From Bifidobacterium breve (lineage in GTDB: Bacteria > Actinomycetota > Acidimicrobiia > IMCC26256 > PALSA-555), in NCBI GenBank assembly GCA_945889545.1, contig CAMDCC010000098.1, positions 1-9,359 of the forward strand: a stretch of DNA of 9,359 bases, in the 5' to 3' direction. The notes beneath the pieces are model-generated. The model saw only the letters and a list, made by a program, of their open reading frames with translations, was not told where the DNA came from and searched no databases. A program made the translations under genes and the position numbers. Shown piece after piece: positions 5,371 through 9,359 of the stretch; the stretch's first letter is position 1, and each line of letters opens with the position of its first letter.

Positions 5371-7538
5371 GCCCGCGCGCCGAGTTCGAGGCGGCCCGGG
5401 GCTTCCCGCTCGACGACTTCCAAGCCAAGGCACTCGACGCGCTCGACGCCGGGCGTTCGGTGCTCGTCGCCGCGCCGACCGGTTCGGGCAAGACGCTCGT
5501 TGCCGAATACGCGATCGAGCTCGCGCTCAGCCTCGGCGAGAAGGTCTTCTACACCACGCCACTCAAGGCATTGTCGAACCAGAAGTTCGGTGACTTCCGG
5601 CGCGCGTACGGCGAGGAGCGAGTGGGGCTGCTCACCGGCGACACCTCTGTGAACGGTGATGCCGCGGTCGTGGTGATGACGACCGAGGTTCTGCGCAACA
5701 TGATCTACGCCGGCTCAAGCACGCTCGACGGTCTCCGTTTTGTGGTGCTCGACGAAGTGCATTACCTGCAAGACCGCTATCGAGGCGCCGTGTGGGAGGA
5801 GGTGATCGTCCACCTGCCTCTCGAAGTGGATCTGGTGTGTCTTTCCGCCACGGTCTCGAATGCCGAAGAGCTTGCAGAGTGGATTGCCACCGTGCGGGGC
5901 GCCACCACCGCGGTCATCGAAGAACGTCGACCGGTGGTGCTCCATCACCGGTACCTGCTTGGCGAGCGCGGTGTCGACGGGCTGCACCTGCTCCCGACCT
6001 TTGTTGGTACACCCGACGACCTCAAGCCGAACCCTGAGGTCGCGAAGCTGGACCGCCAAGCGGCGCATGGGCCTCGGGACCGGGGTCGCACCAGGAGCCG
6101 GCTTCGGCCGCCCGGGCGGGTCGAGATGGTGGAGCTCCTCGCACGAGAATCGCTGTTGCCGGCGATTGCGTTCGTGTTCAGTCGCAAAGGCTGCGAGCAG
6201 GCCGTTGAGCAGTGCCGAGCGTCCGGCCTGGTGCTCACCACGGCCGACGAGGCCAAGCAGATCCGCGCCATCGCCGATGCGCACACCGCGGGGCTCGACG
6301 ACGACGACCTGGCGGTCCTCGGGTTCGGTGCGTGGCGCGCGGGTCTGGAGGCGGGGTTGGCTTCGCATCACGCGGGTTTGGTGCCACCGATGAAGGAAGC
6401 GGTGGAGGAAGCCTTTGCGGCCGGCTTGGTCAAGGTGGTGTTTGCCACCGAGACATTGGCGCTCGGGATCAATATGCCCGCGCGTTCGGTGGTGATCGAG
6501 AAGCTCACGAAGTTCACCGGCGAGCGGCACGAGATGCTGACGCCGGGGGAGTACACGCAGCTCACCGGGCGGGCCGGGCGTCGGGGGATCGACGACGTGG
6601 GCTACGCGGTCGTGTGCTGGAGTCCGTGGGTCACGTTCGAGCAGGTCGCTGGCCTCGCGTCGCGTCGCACCGACGCGTTGCGGTCGTCGTTTCGGCCTAC
6701 GTACAACATGACGGTCAATCTCGTGCGTCGGTACAGCAGCGAGCGGGCGCATCATCTGCTGAATCTCTCGTTCGCGCAGTTCCACACTGATCGGGATGTC
6801 GTCGCCTTGGAGCGGCAGCTCGAGCGCACCCAGACCGAGCTCCAACGAGAACGGGAAAGTGCGCCAGGAGCGCGTCGAAACAAGAGAGTGGATCGCCTCG
6901 AACGCGATGCGGCGCGTCTCGAACGCCGTGTGCGGAGCCGCAGTGAGAGCTTGGCTCGCCAGCTCGACCAGGTTCGTTCGGTGCTCGAGTCGTGGGGTTA
7001 CGTCGACGGATGGGCGCTTTCGCCCGCGGGGGAGGTGCTCGCGAGCCTGTACACCGAGACCGACCTGCTCTTGGCTGAGGCAATGCGTGAAGGGCTCCTG
7101 GACGGAATCAAGGTGGCGGAGCTCGCTGCGCTCGTGTCGTGCTTCTCGTACGAGCGTCGGGGGTCGGACAGCGGTGAGCCGGCCCCTCCCGCTCGCTGGC
7201 CGACCGGGCGCGTTGCCGAGCGCTACCGCGCGGTCGAGAAGCTGTGGCGCGCGCTCAGCGCGAGCGAGAGCGATGCCGGACTCCCCGAGACGCGTGCCCC
7301 GGACCCAGGCTTTACGCCATACGCGTACGAGTGGGCGCGGGGTGAGGATCTCGGTGCGATCCTCGACGACGACGAGTTGGCGGGCGGCGACTTCGTACGC
7401 AACATCCGTCAGTGCGTCGATCTTCTGGGCCAGGTCGCCGAGGTTGCACCCGCGACAGCGACCCGCGAGGCCGCGCATCGCGCGGTCGACGCCTGTATGC
7501 GGGGCGTGATCCGCGCCGCGGCTGTGGTCACGTCATGA
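5367..7538 (+). CDS. helY: SKI2/Mtr4-type DEAD/H-box helicase, HelY family
   Basis: A 723-residue ATP-dependent helicase of superfamily 2. The N-terminal FPLDDFQAKAL (13-23) is the Q-like motif. Motif I APTGSGKT is at 36-43, motif II DEVH at 129-132 and motif III SAT at 160-162. In the second RecA domain are FVFSRKGCE (269-277), HHAGLVPPMK (334-343), ATETLALGINMPAR (360-373) and motif VI QLTGRAGRRG (398-407). A charged coiled-coil-like stretch follows (about 478-535), then a helical C-terminal DSHCT-like domain (about 540-715). All catalytic motifs are intact. The protein is shorter than mycobacterial HelY, which I recall as about 900 residues; the loss appears to fall in the arch/C-terminal part. 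A basic linker (about 230-251) rich in Arg joins the two RecA domains. Position after tatC matches the actinobacterial arrangement. GTG at 5367 overlaps the preceding stop. Substrate (RNA or DNA) is not settled by sequence. Confidence 0.92.
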   Translation: MSPRAEFEAARGFPLDDFQAKALDALDAGRSVLVAAPTGSGKTLVAEYAIELALSLGEKVFYTTPLKALSNQKFGDFRRAYGEERVGLLTGDTSVNGDAAVVVMTTEVLRNMIYAGSSTLDGLRFVVLDEVHYLQDRYRGAVWEEVIVHLPLEVDLVCLSATVSNAEELAEWIATVRGATTAVIEERRPVVLHHRYLLGERGVDGLHLLPTFVGTPDDLKPNPEVAKLDRQAAHGPRDRGRTRSRLRPPGRVEMVELLARESLLPAIAFVFSRKGCEQAVEQCRASGLVLTTADEAKQIRAIADAHTAGLDDDDLAVLGFGAWRAGLEAGLASHHAGLVPPMKEAVEEAFAAGLVKVVFATETLALGINMPARSVVIEKLTKFTGERHEMLTPGEYTQLTGRAGRRGIDDVGYAVVCWSPWVTFEQVAGLASRRTDALRSSFRPTYNMTVNLVRRYSSERAHHLLNLSFAQFHTDRDVVALERQLERTQTELQRERESAPGARRNKRVDRLERDAARLERRVRSRSESLARQLDQVRSVLESWGYVDGWALSPAGEVLASLYTETDLLLAEAMREGLLDGIKVAELAALVSCFSYERRGSDSGEPAPPARWPTGRVAERYRAVEKLWRALSASESDAGLPETRAPDPGFTPYAYEWARGEDLGAILDDDELAGGDFVRNIRQCVDLLGQVAEVAPATATREAAHRAVDACMRGVIRAAAVVTS

Positions 7539-8185
7539 CCCCCGACTCGGAGAGGCACACCGATGGCCGCTCGGATCAGGTGATCTTTGGTGTCGATGGC
7601 GGAGACCGCGAGCTGGCTGCAGCCATCGCCCGCCATCCCGGCTTGCGCGTTCGGTTTACGGCGGATGCATCCAGCGACCTCGCCAAGGCCCTCGGGATCG
7701 CCGGCGAGCCGCCGCGCGTGCGGGCACCGGTCACGCTCGACGTGCTCCATGTGGGCGAAACGGCTCGCGCCGTCAACATGGTGGTCCTCGGTTCGCCGCC
7801 GGATCGGCTCCGTCTGTGCCACCGAACGCGCCACTGTCGTGTGGACGTCGACGGTCGCACCGTGCACGACGGCCCGGCTACCACTGTCGTTGTGGCCAAC
7901 GGCGAGTACCTGCGCGGGCTCGACGTGGTACCACGCGGTCATCCCGGCGATGGCCGACTCGAAGTCCATGTGTACGCGGTCGCGGCAGGGCAGCGACGGC
8001 GGATGCGGTCGCGACTCGCCACCGGCACCCATCTCCCTCACCCGGGCATCAGCACGAGCCAGGGAACCCAGACGACGATCCAGTGGGAACGGCCAGTGCG
8101 GCTGGAGGGAGACGGCGTGGACCAGGGACGGATCCAGCATCTGGAGGTCTCGCTGGGCGCTGGGGAGGTCACCCTGGTGCCCTGA
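7535..8185 (+). CDS. Diacylglycerol-kinase-like protein lacking the N-terminal catalytic part
   Basis: A 216-residue protein whose ATG overlaps the helY stop (ATGA), with no Shine-Dalgarno sequence, so translation is coupled. The C-terminal two thirds look like the second domain of the DagK/LCB5 lipid kinase family: VVVANGEYLRGLDVVP (118-133), GDGRLEVHVYAV (138-149), then a basic helix and TGTHLPHPGI (163-172). The N-terminal stretch looks like a worn version of the nucleotide-binding domain. FGVDGGDRELAAAI (18-31) stands where GGDGT is expected, and FTADASSDLAKALGI (41-55) where PxGTxNDFAxxLGI is expected. About 60-80 residues usual before GGDGT are absent. The last motif DGE reads EGDG (191-194). 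I infer a non-catalytic or altered-function paralogue. No frameshift remnant is visible because the region upstream is helY itself. Confidence 0.7.
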   Translation: MTPDSERHTDGRSDQVIFGVDGGDRELAAAIARHPGLRVRFTADASSDLAKALGIAGEPPRVRAPVTLDVLHVGETARAVNMVVLGSPPDRLRLCHRTRHCRVDVDGRTVHDGPATTVVVANGEYLRGLDVVPRGHPGDGRLEVHVYAVAAGQRRRMRSRLATGTHLPHPGISTSQGTQTTIQWERPVRLEGDGVDQGRIQHLEVSLGAGEVTLVP

Positions 8186-8258
8186 CCCGGCTCCCAGCAT
8201 CTTCCCGCCGGCCTGCCGGGGTGTCGGCTCCATCCACGGGGCAGCGGAGGGGCGTCAG

Positions 8259-8264
8259 TACCAT
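8259..8264 (+). promoter_or_regulatory. Candidate -10 element before the ThyX-like gene
   Basis: TACCAT lies in the 148-bp gap 8186-8333, 69 bases before the start codon, within the 8-mer GTACCATC also seen before tatA. The 7-bp repeat array would be inside the transcribed leader if this is a promoter. No convincing -35 is present. Confidence 0.22.
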
Positions 8265-8274
8265 CGGCTTCCCG

Positions 8275-8316
8275 CCGGACCCCGGACCCCAGACCCCGGA
8301 CCCCGGACTCAGGACC
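8275..8316. repeat. Six tandem copies of a 7-bp repeat
   Basis: The units are CCGGACC, CCGGACC, CCAGACC, CCGGACC, CCGGACT and CAGGACC, exactly 42 bp. Three copies are perfect and three differ at one position. The array ends 17 bp before the start codon at 8334. The weak ribosome binding site GAGG (8318-8321) lies immediately after it, 12 bases from the ATG, so changes in copy number would alter only the leader. Confidence 0.85.
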
Positions 8317-8333
8317 TGAGGACGAGCACCCAG

Positions 8334-9359
<1,026 letters not shown>

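Noticed and set aside
5715..7478. 587-codon minus-strand frame opposite helY
   Set aside because: It is mirror coding opposite an intact helicase, with an arginine/histidine-rich composition and no domain signature.
8185..8222. Rho-independent terminator after the lipid-kinase-like gene
   Set aside because: Only short G+C stems with bulges (for example CCGG/CCGG at 8208-8219) and no T-run are present.

Overview
The window is high-GC, densely coding DNA from an actinobacterium. The strongest clue is gene order: pafB-pafC, then tatA-tatC, then a SKI2-type helicase of the HelY family, which is the classical actinobacterial cluster downstream of the Pup-proteasome genes. GTG starts, GTGA/ATGA stop-start overlaps and GAGG-type ribosome binding sites fit. 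A long ThyX-like protein and a signal peptidase in this neighbourhood suggest an Acidimicrobiia-like lineage rather than Mycobacterium or Streptomyces, but that placement is inference.

Layout. Positions 1-51 hold the last codons of an unidentified upstream gene. 48-1945 is the overlapping pair pafB-pafC, WYL-domain regulators that act as a heterodimer in the mycobacterial DNA-damage response. 2013-2738 is a type I signal peptidase (lepB). It converges on a minus-strand glycerophosphodiester phosphodiesterase (2759-3466). A divergent intergenic region (3467-3573) follows. It carries four perfect copies of an 11-bp repeat bracketed by a 9-bp inverted repeat, and leads into a 111-residue zinc-ribbon protein (3574-3909). 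From 4037 to 8185 five genes are packed head to tail: tatA/B, tatC, a 78-residue single-pass membrane protein, helY and a diacylglycerol-kinase-like protein. The gaps are 3 bp or 4-bp stop/start overlaps, so this is very probably one translationally coupled operon. After a 148-bp gap containing six 7-bp repeats, a long ThyX-like protein begins at 8334 and runs off the window.

How the genes work together. TatA/TatC form a twin-arginine translocase and LepB removes signal peptides, so an export theme sits in the middle of the window. PafBC (DNA-damage transcription), HelY (nucleic acid unwinding) and the ThyX-like protein (nucleotide metabolism, or a derivative of that fold) give a loose nucleic-acid theme at the edges. 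Clustering does not prove a shared pathway.

I found no phage, transposon, CRISPR, toxin-antitoxin or defence island. The points most worth a second look are the lipid-kinase-like protein that lacks its N-terminal catalytic half, the ThyX-like protein whose flavin-site RHR motif reads WGR, the repeat-filled divergent promoter region, and a 12-proline run in TatA ending just before a tatC start with no Shine-Dalgarno sequence.
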